Below, piece after piece: positions 1-5,965 of a stretch of 7,831 nucleotides of DNA. Source of the DNA: an uncultured Akkermansia sp. Lineage in GTDB: Bacteria > Verrucomicrobiota > Verrucomicrobiia > Verrucomicrobiales > Akkermansiaceae. Location: positions 1 through 7,831 of the forward strand of contig CAJGCY010000121.1 of the NCBI GenBank assembly GCA_904501955.1, in the 5' to 3' direction. Position 1 is the stretch's first letter, and each line of letters begins with the position of its first letter. Below the pieces are notes generated by a model that saw nothing but the letters and a program-made list of their open reading frames with translations, was not told the origin of the DNA and ran no database searches. Both the position numbers and the translations under genes were made by a program.

Positions 1-20
1 GAACTGAAATGTGTATTACC

Positions 21-36
21 GCGGGCGCATGCCCGC
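21..36. repeat. Short GC-rich hairpin at the left edge of the repeat
   Basis: GCGGGC at 21-26 and GCCCGC at 31-36 are perfect inverted repeats separated by the four bases GCAT. It lies just outside the left arm of the large palindrome. There is no T-run on either side, so it is not a convincing intrinsic terminator. Confidence 0.7.
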
Positions 37-74
37 CTAACTTGAAGCCCCGTAAGGGGCGACGGACGTTAGGC
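35..74. repeat. Nested local stem-loop of the left arm
   Basis: GCCTAAC (35-41) can pair with GTTAGGC (68-74). Enclosed is a second perfect stem, GCCCC (47-51) and GGGGC (56-60), around the tetraloop GTAA. The 68-74 strand is also the partner of 338-344 in the long palindrome, so the local fold and the long fold exclude each other. The right arm has its own counterpart, GCCC-TAAA-GGGC at 352-363, with a different stem length and loop but the same shape. Confidence 0.7.
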
Positions 75-367
75 AGGCGGTGGAGTGAGCGTCAGCGAAC
101 GGAACCCCTGTATAGCAACAAAAAAAGGAAATGGAACCCAGGGAACCTGTGGTGACAAATAATGGCGAGGACCGTAGCGAAGCGGAGCTCCGAGCCGGGG
201 AGGCACGTTTTTTCAAAGCATTTGTTTTGTGGTCGATACGGCAATTTAAGCCACTCATTCTGTCACCACAGGTTCCCTGGGTTCCATTTAAATTTCTTAC
301 CCTAACAGGGGTTCCGCGGCTTCGCCGCTCCACCCCTGCCTAACGTCCGTCGCCCTAAAGGGCTCAA
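42..367. repeat. Long imperfect inverted repeat (MITE-like palindromic element)
   Basis: The left arm pairs with the right arm over blocks that I matched base by base: 61-77 with 335-351 (17 bp, perfect), 79-85 with 328-334 (7 bp, perfect, after a single bulged base at 78), 100-111 with 305-316 (12 bp, perfect), 131-157 with 261-287 (27 bp, perfect), and 172-180 with 233-241 (8 of 9). The outer ends are also related: TTGAAGCCC at 42-50 against GGGCTCAA at 360-367. Non-matching internal loops are at 86-99/317-327 and 112-130/288-304. The centre (181-232) contains the 10-bp palindrome CGGAGCTCCG (183-192) and a T-run at 208-213. No transposase is encoded and I see no clear target duplication. 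This fits a non-autonomous palindromic element or a large cruciform/hairpin-forming intergenic repeat; its copy number is unknown. Confidence 0.85.
316..328. repeat. Small hairpin nested in the right arm
   Basis: GCGGC (316-320) and GCCGC (324-328) pair perfectly around the three bases TTC. It occupies the position where the right arm fails to match the left arm (86-99), so the two arms differ here by a separate local structure and not only by point changes. Confidence 0.65.
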
Positions 368-462
368 ATTTCCGCTCGCTTGCGCTCGCAAACTCCCCTT
401 CAACTTCCGATTTATCGAGCAGAGCAAATAGTGGCATCAACCATAAACGTTAACAGAGTCTT
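368..462. other. Spacer between recO stop and the long inverted repeat
   Basis: No gene is supported in these 95 bases. They hold a tandem-like pair of CGCTCGC (373-379 and 383-389, 10-base period) and a small stem TTGC-GCTC-GCAA (380-391). Read downstream of recO on the minus strand, this stem is not followed by a clear T-run, so an intrinsic terminator is not supported. The rest, about 410-462, is AT-richer and shows nothing further that I can name. Confidence 0.5.
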
Positions 463-993
463 TCACAAATACTCAGCAAATCGCAGGCGGTCATCCGGGA
501 GGGATTGGAAGTGGCGGAGGAGGGTTTGGTGGGGCGGGAGCACGGGGGAGAAGATGCCATGCAAGGTGGCGAGTCGCTTCTCGAAGTGCTCCAGAATAGC
601 CAAGCGGGGAGAGGAGGTGGCGATGTAGTCCAGAGCGCCGGCAATGAGGCGGTGCCACTCAGGATTGGCATCTCCGGGCTCTACCGTAGCCAGCAGCAAG
701 CGGCACAGGTAGCCGGCGAGGCAGAGGCGGGCTAAATCCGCCCGTAAGGGGAGGCGAGGGGAGAGCAGCTCTGCACTGTGCAAGGTAGCCAAATCACCGC
801 GAGCAGGCATGCTGAAGAGCAGCTCGCACTCCAAGAAGGCATCTATACGGCCGGTGAAGTCACTACCGGGCTTGCGGGCATTGCGGGCAGCGGTGCGCAG
901 GATACCATGCTCTGCCGTGCACCAAGTAACAATCAGCCCGTGGTCTCCCAACGGGCTGAGTTTGAGAATCGTGCCTGAGTCTCGCACTTTCAT
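463..993 (-). CDS. recO: DNA repair protein RecO, short form
   Basis: RecO works with RecR (and RecF) to load RecA onto single-stranded DNA coated by SSB. Residues 1-80 match the RecO OB-fold: DSGTILKLSPLGDHGLIVTW, then HGILRTAARNARKPGSDFTG, then DAFLECELLF and the LHSAELL segment. Helical segments follow: LRADLARLCLAGYLCRLLLATVEPG and NPEWHRLIAGALDYI, with FEKRLATLHGI at 137-147, equivalent to the family block FELRLLxLLG. After that the protein ends within 30 residues. Most RecO proteins are about 230-250 residues and carry a C4 zinc-finger-like portion plus more helices. Here there is no such cysteine pattern and the length is only 176. It could be a naturally compact lineage form or a truncation; the reading frame is open with no internal disruption. 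It starts 26 bp after the TPR gene without a visible ribosome-binding site. RecO assignment is likely but rests on motif resemblance. Confidence 0.78.
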   Translation of the reverse strand: MKVRDSGTILKLSPLGDHGLIVTWCTAEHGILRTAARNARKPGSDFTGRIDAFLECELLFSMPARGDLATLHSAELLSPRLPLRADLARLCLAGYLCRLLLATVEPGDANPEWHRLIAGALDYIATSSPRLAILEHFEKRLATLHGIFSPVLPPHQTLLRHFQSLPDDRLRFAEYL

Positions 994-1019
994 CTGCGCG
1001 GCGGTAGGCAGCAGCGTGA

Positions 1020-1823
1020 TTACTTACCCTGCGGGAGGAAGCGCTGCAGCAGACCGGAGAAGTTAATCCCCTGTTTGTAGGTCGCGAGGTAGGGATCCGT
1101 GCGGTAGATGGAATCCGCCGCCGTCATTTCACGGATGGCGGTATCGCGATCACCGGCCACGACGGCAAGCACGGCTTGGCTGTAGTAGTACAGGGGGGAA
1201 TTCGTCATGGGGTTCACATCCGCCACAAGTGCTTTTGCCTCTTCCGGCTTATCGAGCATGATGAAGCAAAGGAACTTGCGGAAAAGCAAGCTGTGGCGCA
1301 AACCGTCCATTTTTTCCTTATACTTAATGTCGAGCAAGAGGGTGTCACACTCCTCAATAGCCTGAGCATAGCGACCGGACCCCAAGTAGAGCAGAGAATA
1401 GTTAAGAGTCGCAACCACATCATCCGGCATGACTTCGCGCACTTTGGCAAGCCAAAGTTCCGCATCCTTAAAGCGCTTTTGGGCGATCTGTACGGAGGCG
1501 CGGAGATTCCACACGTTGGGATTTTTATTATAGATGGCGTCACACTCATCCAAGCACTGCTCACACTGAGTCAAAGCGCCGCGAGAAAAGGCGCGTTTGG
1601 CGGCATCAAAGTTATTGAGGTAAAGCTGGCGCTGCTTGGGTGGGAGGTTGGAGAGCTCATTGACCCAGTTGGGGACATCCGTAACGGCATAATCCGCGGG
1701 CTCAGAGGTAGCAGCCGGGGTGGAGGGCTCTACGGGCAGCGTGGCGGAGGGCAACTCAGCTGCAGCAAACGCAAGTGCTGAGCCGGCTACGGTAAGAGCA
1801 AATGTTGTAAGAGTGTTTTTCAT
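1020..1823 (-). CDS. Exported tetratricopeptide-repeat protein
   Basis: This is a 267-residue protein of unknown specific function. Residues 1-20 form a signal peptide: a short positive start (MKN), a hydrophobic core and an AFA-type cleavage site near residues 20-22. A proline-, alanine- and threonine-rich linker (23-50) follows, then helical repeats of about 34 residues with TPR spacing. Repeat-like units are at about 70-101, 103-136 (NLRASVQIAQKRFKDAELWLAKV), 137-168 (LNYSLLYLGSGRYAQAIEECD), 176-203 and 211-243. TPR proteins act as interaction scaffolds; here the location would be periplasmic or extracellular. No lipobox cysteine is seen at the predicted cleavage site, so it is not an obvious lipoprotein. 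Its ATG overlaps the dxs stop by 4 bp, and it ends 26 bp before recO. I cannot name a partner, so the role is left open. Alternative internal starts would remove the signal peptide and are less likely. Confidence 0.85.
   Translation of the reverse strand: MKNTLTTFALTVAGSALAFAAAELPSATLPVEPSTPAATSEPADYAVTDVPNWVNELSNLPPKQRQLYLNNFDAAKRAFSRGALTQCEQCLDECDAIYNKNPNVWNLRASVQIAQKRFKDAELWLAKVREVMPDDVVATLNYSLLYLGSGRYAQAIEECDTLLLDIKYKEKMDGLRHSLLFRKFLCFIMLDKPEEAKALVADVNPMTNSPLYYYSQAVLAVVAGDRDTAIREMTAADSIYRTDPYLATYKQGINFSGLLQRFLPQGK
1820..1823 (-). promoter_or_regulatory. ATGA stop-start overlap linking dxs and the TPR gene
   Basis: On the minus strand the TGA of dxs and the ATG of the TPR gene share bases in the sequence ATGA. 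No Shine-Dalgarno sequence is visible upstream of the ATG, so re-initiation by ribosomes finishing dxs is the simplest explanation for its translation. This is inferred from arrangement only. Confidence 0.7.
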
Positions 1824-3718
1824 ATAGCAGACAAACGTTCAGTGATTCGTTGGACAATCGCCGGCGGCGTAAGACCGTGCTTCTCGCGGAGCAGCTCAAG
1901 GGTACCGTGCTCAATAAAGGCATCCGGCCAGCCGATGGGCAACAGGGGCGCGGAAATGCCGGCATGGGTGAAGCACTCTTGCACAGCACTGCCGAAACCG
2001 CCGACCACGGTGTGGTCCTCAAGGGTAACCACCAGCTTGCAAGAGGCGGCCATACGGCGCAGGCACTCCTCATCCAGGGGCTTAATGAAGCGGGCGTTCA
2101 CCAAGGCGCAATCAATGCCCTGCTCTGCCAGCAGCTCACGCACGCGCGCCGCCACGCTGTTCATGTTGCCGAGGGCGATCAGGGCAACATCTTTACCCTC
2201 ATGGCGCACCTCCGCCTTACCGATGGGGAGCAAGCGGGGCTCCTCAGGCAGCGGGGTACCCTCACCACAGCCACGGGGGTAGCGTATGGCACTCGGGCAA
2301 TGGTCGATTTGGTTCATGGTGTGCAACATGTGGCAGAACTCCGCCTCATCCGCGGGCTGCATCATGATGAGATTCGGAATGCAGCGCATCATGGCGATGT
2401 CATACAAGCCGTGGTGCGTGGGACCGTCATCCGGGGAAAGCCCCGCGCGGTCCATACAGAAGCGCACGGGCAGTTTTTGCAGGGCTGCATCATGCTGAAT
2501 CATGTCCACACAGCGCTGCATGAAGGTGGAATACACGGCAACATAGGGCTTGAGTCCCTGGGTGGCCATACCGCAGGCAAAGAGAGCGGCGTGCTCCTCC
2601 GCAATGCCTACATCGAAGAAGCGTTTCGGGAATCGGGAGCGGAAGATATCCAGCTTTGTGCCGCTGGGCATGGCTGCCGTTATGGCGGTGATGGCGGGGT
2701 CATCCGCAGCGAGGCGGCTGAGCATGGTGCCGAACACCTCAGAATAGGTAACACCACCGCCTCCGCACGGGCAGCCGTCCGCAACGTTGTAGCGCCCGAT
2801 ACCGTGGAACTTGGTGGGGTTTTGCATGGCGGGGTCATAGCCGTTGCCCTTACGCGTGATGAGGTGCAGAATCACCGGTTCATTGAGCTTGGAAGCTATG
2901 CGCAGCACGCGCTCCACCCGCTTCACGTCATGGCCGTCAATCGGCCCATAGTAGCTGAAGCCCAGCTCTTTGAAGAAGCTCATGGGCGTAATGAGGGAGC
3001 GAGCGGCAGTTACCAATTTGGAAGCCTGCTCTTGAGCGCCCTTGCCCGCCAGCCCCTCAATGAAGCGCTTGGCGCGGTCGCGCAGCCAAGTGTAAGCGGA
3101 GGTCTCTTGCAGGGAGGAGAAGTAGCGGGAGAGCGCGCCCACATTTTTATCAATACTCCACTCATTATCATTGAGCACGATGATGTACTTACGCGTCGTG
3201 GTAGCGATGTTGTTGAGCGCCTCAAGCGTAGTACCACAGGTAAAGGCTCCATCTCCCACAACGGAAACCACATGGTAATCATCACCCGCTAAGTCACGCG
3301 CAACCGCCATACCCAAGCCGGCGGAAAGCGCCGTACCGGCATGGCCTGCACCGTAGGCGTCATGCTCCGACTCACTGCGCTTGCAGAAGCCGGAAATCCC
3401 CTTAAACTGGCGAATGGTGGAAAGCGCGTCCACGCGGCCGGTGAGCAGCTTGTGCACGTAGCACTGGTGTGACACATCAAACAGAATCTTGTCACGCGGC
3501 GTCTCAAAAACACGGTGCAAGGCAATGCTGAGCTCCACAACACCGAGGTTGGGCGCAACATGGCCGCCGGTTTGGGCAAGAGTTTCCACCAAGTAATGGC
3601 GAATGGCCTGCGCTAATTCCGGCAATTCCTTATCCGGAAGAGAGCGCACATCCCCCGCTTGTTGAATTTTAGCCAACGCGGGCGGGATTTCAGTGGAGAG
3701 TGAAGTCATGTTCGTCAT
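1820..3718 (-). CDS. dxs: 1-deoxy-D-xylulose-5-phosphate synthase
   Basis: Dxs is a cytoplasmic thiamine-diphosphate enzyme that condenses pyruvate with glyceraldehyde 3-phosphate to give DXP, feeding the MEP isoprenoid pathway and also thiamine and pyridoxal synthesis. The 632-residue length is normal. Visible motifs are GGHVAPNLGVVEL (51-63, with H53), FDVSHQCYVHKLLTGR (80-95), the TPP-binding GDGA (155-158) to NDNEWSI (183-189), YGPIDGHD (257-264), DVGIAEEHA (369-377, catalytic-type E374), DGPTHHGLYD (431-440) and IRYPRG (478-483). The first ATG (3716-3718) lies inside xseB and is preceded by the purine-rich GAGAAGAAAC, a weak ribosome-binding site and the nearest thing to one in this window. 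A second ATG, codon 4, is a possible alternative. The stop TGA overlaps the ATG of the downstream TPR gene (ATGA), so translation of the two is probably coupled. Slight departures from E. coli, such as DVSHQ for DVGHQ and NEWS for NEMS, look like lineage variants, not damage. Confidence 0.96.
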   Translation of the reverse strand: MTNMTSLSTEIPPALAKIQQAGDVRSLPDKELPELAQAIRHYLVETLAQTGGHVAPNLGVVELSIALHRVFETPRDKILFDVSHQCYVHKLLTGRVDALSTIRQFKGISGFCKRSESEHDAYGAGHAGTALSAGLGMAVARDLAGDDYHVVSVVGDGAFTCGTTLEALNNIATTTRKYIIVLNDNEWSIDKNVGALSRYFSSLQETSAYTWLRDRAKRFIEGLAGKGAQEQASKLVTAARSLITPMSFFKELGFSYYGPIDGHDVKRVERVLRIASKLNEPVILHLITRKGNGYDPAMQNPTKFHGIGRYNVADGCPCGGGGVTYSEVFGTMLSRLAADDPAITAITAAMPSGTKLDIFRSRFPKRFFDVGIAEEHAALFACGMATQGLKPYVAVYSTFMQRCVDMIQHDAALQKLPVRFCMDRAGLSPDDGPTHHGLYDIAMMRCIPNLIMMQPADEAEFCHMLHTMNQIDHCPSAIRYPRGCGEGTPLPEEPRLLPIGKAEVRHEGKDVALIALGNMNSVAARVRELLAEQGIDCALVNARFIKPLDEECLRRMAASCKLVVTLEDHTVVGGFGSAVQECFTHAGISAPLLPIGWPDAFIEHGTLELLREKHGLTPPAIVQRITERLSAI

Positions 3719-3956
3719 TAAGTTTCTTCTCGTTCAGCAGAGCCACCTGCTCCGCTTGAGGGTTTTCCAGGACTTTGATACGCATTTCCGCATTATCCAA
3801 GAGCTTACGGCTGCTGCGTATGAGTTTGAGCCCTTCTTCCACCAAGTTGATGGTGTCTTCCAGCCCGGTTTCGGGGTTATCCAAGAGGGCGGAGATTTCT
3901 TCCAGGCGGTTCATGGCCTGTTCAAAATTGAGTTGCTTGTTGGAGCGAGGTGGCAT
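3690..3956 (-). CDS. xseB: Exodeoxyribonuclease VII small subunit
   Basis: XseB is the small, non-catalytic subunit of exonuclease VII; several copies bind the large subunit XseA, which degrades single-stranded DNA to oligonucleotides. The 88-residue product is the usual size. It shows the XseB helical-hairpin signature: FEQAMNRLEEISALLDNPE (11-29), then GLEDTINLVEEGLKLIRSSRKLL in family-typical order, then the second helix ending AEMRIKVLE (56-64). The hydrophilic tail after about residue 68 is variable in the family. No xseA is present in the window. The gene starts 45 bp after the glycosyltransferase stop without a recognisable ribosome-binding site, and its last 29 bases overlap the start of dxs in another frame. 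In Escherichia coli xseB also sits close to dxs, with ispA between them; here ispA is absent. Confidence 0.92.
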   Translation of the reverse strand: MPPRSNKQLNFEQAMNRLEEISALLDNPETGLEDTINLVEEGLKLIRSSRKLLDNAEMRIKVLENPQAEQVALLNEKKLNDEHDFTLH

Positions 3957-4001
3957 ATACGATTAAAGAGTGAAAGGTGGAGGATGCCTGCATCTATGAT
4001 T

Positions 4002-5963
4002 TTACAGCGGAGGCAGAGGTTTTACAGCAGCGCGCTTACGGTAGAGCACGGCAGCACCGCTAGCCAAGGGCACGATTTCATCAAACTGAGCATTCGTACC
4101 ACCGGTGGAGATGAGCACAATTTCACCGAGGCGGCGGCGCGCTGCCTGAGCCTTGGCCTCCGCGCTTTCATCATCCGCTCCGGGGCGAGGCGCAAAGTGG
4201 TTGACGTACACATCATTGTTCGGGTCCATCAACAGCAGAGGCCATGTCAACGCAAGCGGTGCAAACTCACCCATGGAGCGCTCCACCGCCGTAAAACCAC
4301 CGGGGCGGCCGTGGCGGTCATCCTCCGTCGGGGCATAGGCGGAGGGAATCATGGGGGCGTATGAGGTGGGGGTGAGCACAATACCCTGAATGGCAACACC
4401 GCACTTGGGGAACACCTCGTTATTCAAGTAGGTGTAATCATCAATAAGCCTGGGCATCCACAATGCCTTGCGGTTGGAGTACCACGCCACAGCCCAAGGC
4501 TGGTCCGTCGCAATGATATCCTGCGCATTGGTAGCAGCGGTAAGGGTGACATTCAGCGCAGGCGGGTAATAAGGCGGGTAATGGGGGCGGCCTTTATCAC
4601 CCAACCAAATACCCAAGTACAAATCCTTGGGCAAGTTGGCAATGAGCGAGCCGGAGCACACCAAAATCACCATGATGATGGTAAGGCCTCGCGCCTGGCG
4701 GAAGGTGATACCCTGAGCGTTGAGGCGGGCCAAGAAGTTGAAGGTGAGGGAGAAGCCATACGCCACAAAGAGCGGGGCAAAGAGGATAGCCAGCTGCCCG
4801 GAGGAGAGGGGATCCGTCACGCCGTACACCGCCATACCGATGCAGGCGAAAAGCCACATGCACAGCGTAGCCCACTTAATGGCCTGCACTTCCTCGCGTT
4901 TGAAGCGGTTGAAGAGAGCCAAGAAAAAGAAGGGAGCAACGATGATGGAGCCGGTATTCACATACAAGCTCTTACACTGAGCGAAGGCCAAGCCGAGGAA
5001 GCGCAACACCACGTTAGAGCTGTTAAGGCTCTCATTGGCCATATTAGTAGTACGCAAGAGGCCTTCTTCACCGCCGCCGAAGCTGTTGTAAATGCCGTAG
5101 AATGCGTTACCGAAGAAGCTGCCGCAGGCTTGGTAGTTGTTCCACAGTGACAGGAGCATACCCACCATCAACACGCAGAAGCCGGCCAATGCATAGGAAC
5201 CATACGGGCGGAAGTAGCAAGCAGCGAAGAGCAGGAAACCCAGCGCAATCCAAATGCTCAGCCAGCCGGAAAGCACCATCAGCGTAATGAGCACAAAGGC
5301 TACACCCATGTAGCCCATCATCCAATAGCGCTCATTATTCTCTTTTGCGGAAACGGCGGACACCACCGCGTGCAAGGCACCCAGCATGCAGCACAGCATC
5401 AGCGGCTGCGCTAAGCCACTGATAGAGTAGTCCAGCACCAGTTCACTGAGCAACAAGCACAGCAGGGTTGAGCTGGCCACCACCTCATCGAACAAGCGCG
5501 CTATCAGCAGGTAAGCCAGCACCATCGCAAGCGCGAAATACATGCAACTCGTTGCGGAAATGGCGCGATCCGCGCCGTACAAATACTGCGTCGGGCGGCC
5601 TTCCGCATCCGTCGGCATTGGGTTTGCGGCAAAGTCATCATAGCCGGTTGCCTTCAGCACGGCGGCCATGGAGACGATGTTGAGCGGGGCGTGATTACAA
5701 TCACGCATAGAGGAGAGGTCCACCCCCTTGCGCCCGGAAGCTGCAAAAGCGGAAGCAACTTCCATCGGGCGATAAAATTTTGTATTAAAACCTTCACCAT
5801 TCGCCACGGAGCGTGCTATCTGCGCTTGGTCCATGGCCTCGGGTTGGTTCAAGCCGCGGTAATTCACGAAAAGCTTGAACACGCACATGCCCACCAAGAG
5901 AATAAAAACAATCATGCGCAACGCCAGCGCGTTGTTCTTTTTGGAAGTGTTAATTGCTGCCAT
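4002..5963 (-). CDS. Polytopic membrane glycosyltransferase-like protein (GT-C fold, PMT/ArnT-like)
   Basis: The 653-residue protein looks like a GT-C glycosyltransferase, a class that uses lipid-linked sugars at the outer face of the inner membrane. Hydrophobic segments appear near residues 14-34, 137-155, 163-176, 181-203, 216-230, 232-250, 256-274, 336-352, 363-380, 388-411 and 426-443, about eleven in all. The first is followed by an extracytoplasmic loop with an acidic residue (PEAMDQAQIARSVANGEGF, D45) and then CNHAPLNIVSMAAVLKATG (89-107), resembling the HPPL-type loop motif of the PMT/ArnT family. Residues about 444-653 are a mostly hydrophilic C-terminal region. It includes ATDQPWAVAWYSNRKALWMP (485-504), a stretch seen in similar bacterial proteins after the last helices. 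The donor and acceptor cannot be inferred. It begins 2 bp after the regulator stop (TGACCATG), which suggests translational coupling, and ends 45 bp before xseB. Fold class is fairly secure; activity is inferred. Confidence 0.78.
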   Translation of the reverse strand: MAAINTSKKNNALALRMIVFILLVGMCVFKLFVNYRGLNQPEAMDQAQIARSVANGEGFNTKFYRPMEVASAFAASGRKGVDLSSMRDCNHAPLNIVSMAAVLKATGYDDFAANPMPTDAEGRPTQYLYGADRAISATSCMYFALAMVLAYLLIARLFDEVVASSTLLCLLLSELVLDYSISGLAQPLMLCCMLGALHAVVSAVSAKENNERYWMMGYMGVAFVLITLMVLSGWLSIWIALGFLLFAACYFRPYGSYALAGFCVLMVGMLLSLWNNYQACGSFFGNAFYGIYNSFGGGEEGLLRTTNMANESLNSSNVVLRFLGLAFAQCKSLYVNTGSIIVAPFFFLALFNRFKREEVQAIKWATLCMWLFACIGMAVYGVTDPLSSGQLAILFAPLFVAYGFSLTFNFLARLNAQGITFRQARGLTIIMVILVCSGSLIANLPKDLYLGIWLGDKGRPHYPPYYPPALNVTLTAATNAQDIIATDQPWAVAWYSNRKALWMPRLIDDYTYLNNEVFPKCGVAIQGIVLTPTSYAPMIPSAYAPTEDDRHGRPGGFTAVERSMGEFAPLALTWPLLLMDPNNDVYVNHFAPRPGADDESAEAKAQAARRRLGEIVLISTGGTNAQFDEIVPLASGAAVLYRKRAAVKPLPPL

Positions 5964-5965
5964 GG

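Noticed and set aside
183..213. Possible intrinsic terminator (GC-rich stretch followed by TTTTTT)
   Set aside because: The only clean inverted repeat, CGGAGCTCCG at 183-192, has no loop and is 15 bases from the T-run; the alternative CTCC/GGAG stem is only 4 bp.
37..333. A 98-codon minus-strand frame inside the long palindrome
   Set aside because: The frame crosses both arms and the centre of the inverted repeat, the product is basic and Ser/Arg-rich with no recognised domain, and no start signal is visible. A role as a spurious frame carried by the repeat is more likely. It would deserve reconsideration if conserved with synonymous substitutions.
131..343. A 70-codon plus-strand frame inside the same repeat
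   Set aside because: It starts in one arm and ends in the other, has no recognisable domain, and overlaps the minus-strand frame.
1..462. CRISPR array or tRNA in the left intergenic region
   Set aside because: There are no regularly spaced direct repeats and no cloverleaf pattern; the repetition present is inverted.
643..660. Sigma-54 promoter-like sequence on the minus strand (TGGCAC ... TTGC)
   Set aside because: The spacing between the two boxes is 7 bases, not the 5 needed for the conserved GG/GC geometry, and it lies within the recO coding region.
1850..3292. A 480-codon open frame on the plus strand, antisense to dxs
   Set aside because: It lies fully inside dxs, which has complete catalytic motifs. 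Its translation is rich in His, Ala, Gly and Arg without recognisable domains, as expected from an antisense frame in GC-rich codons.
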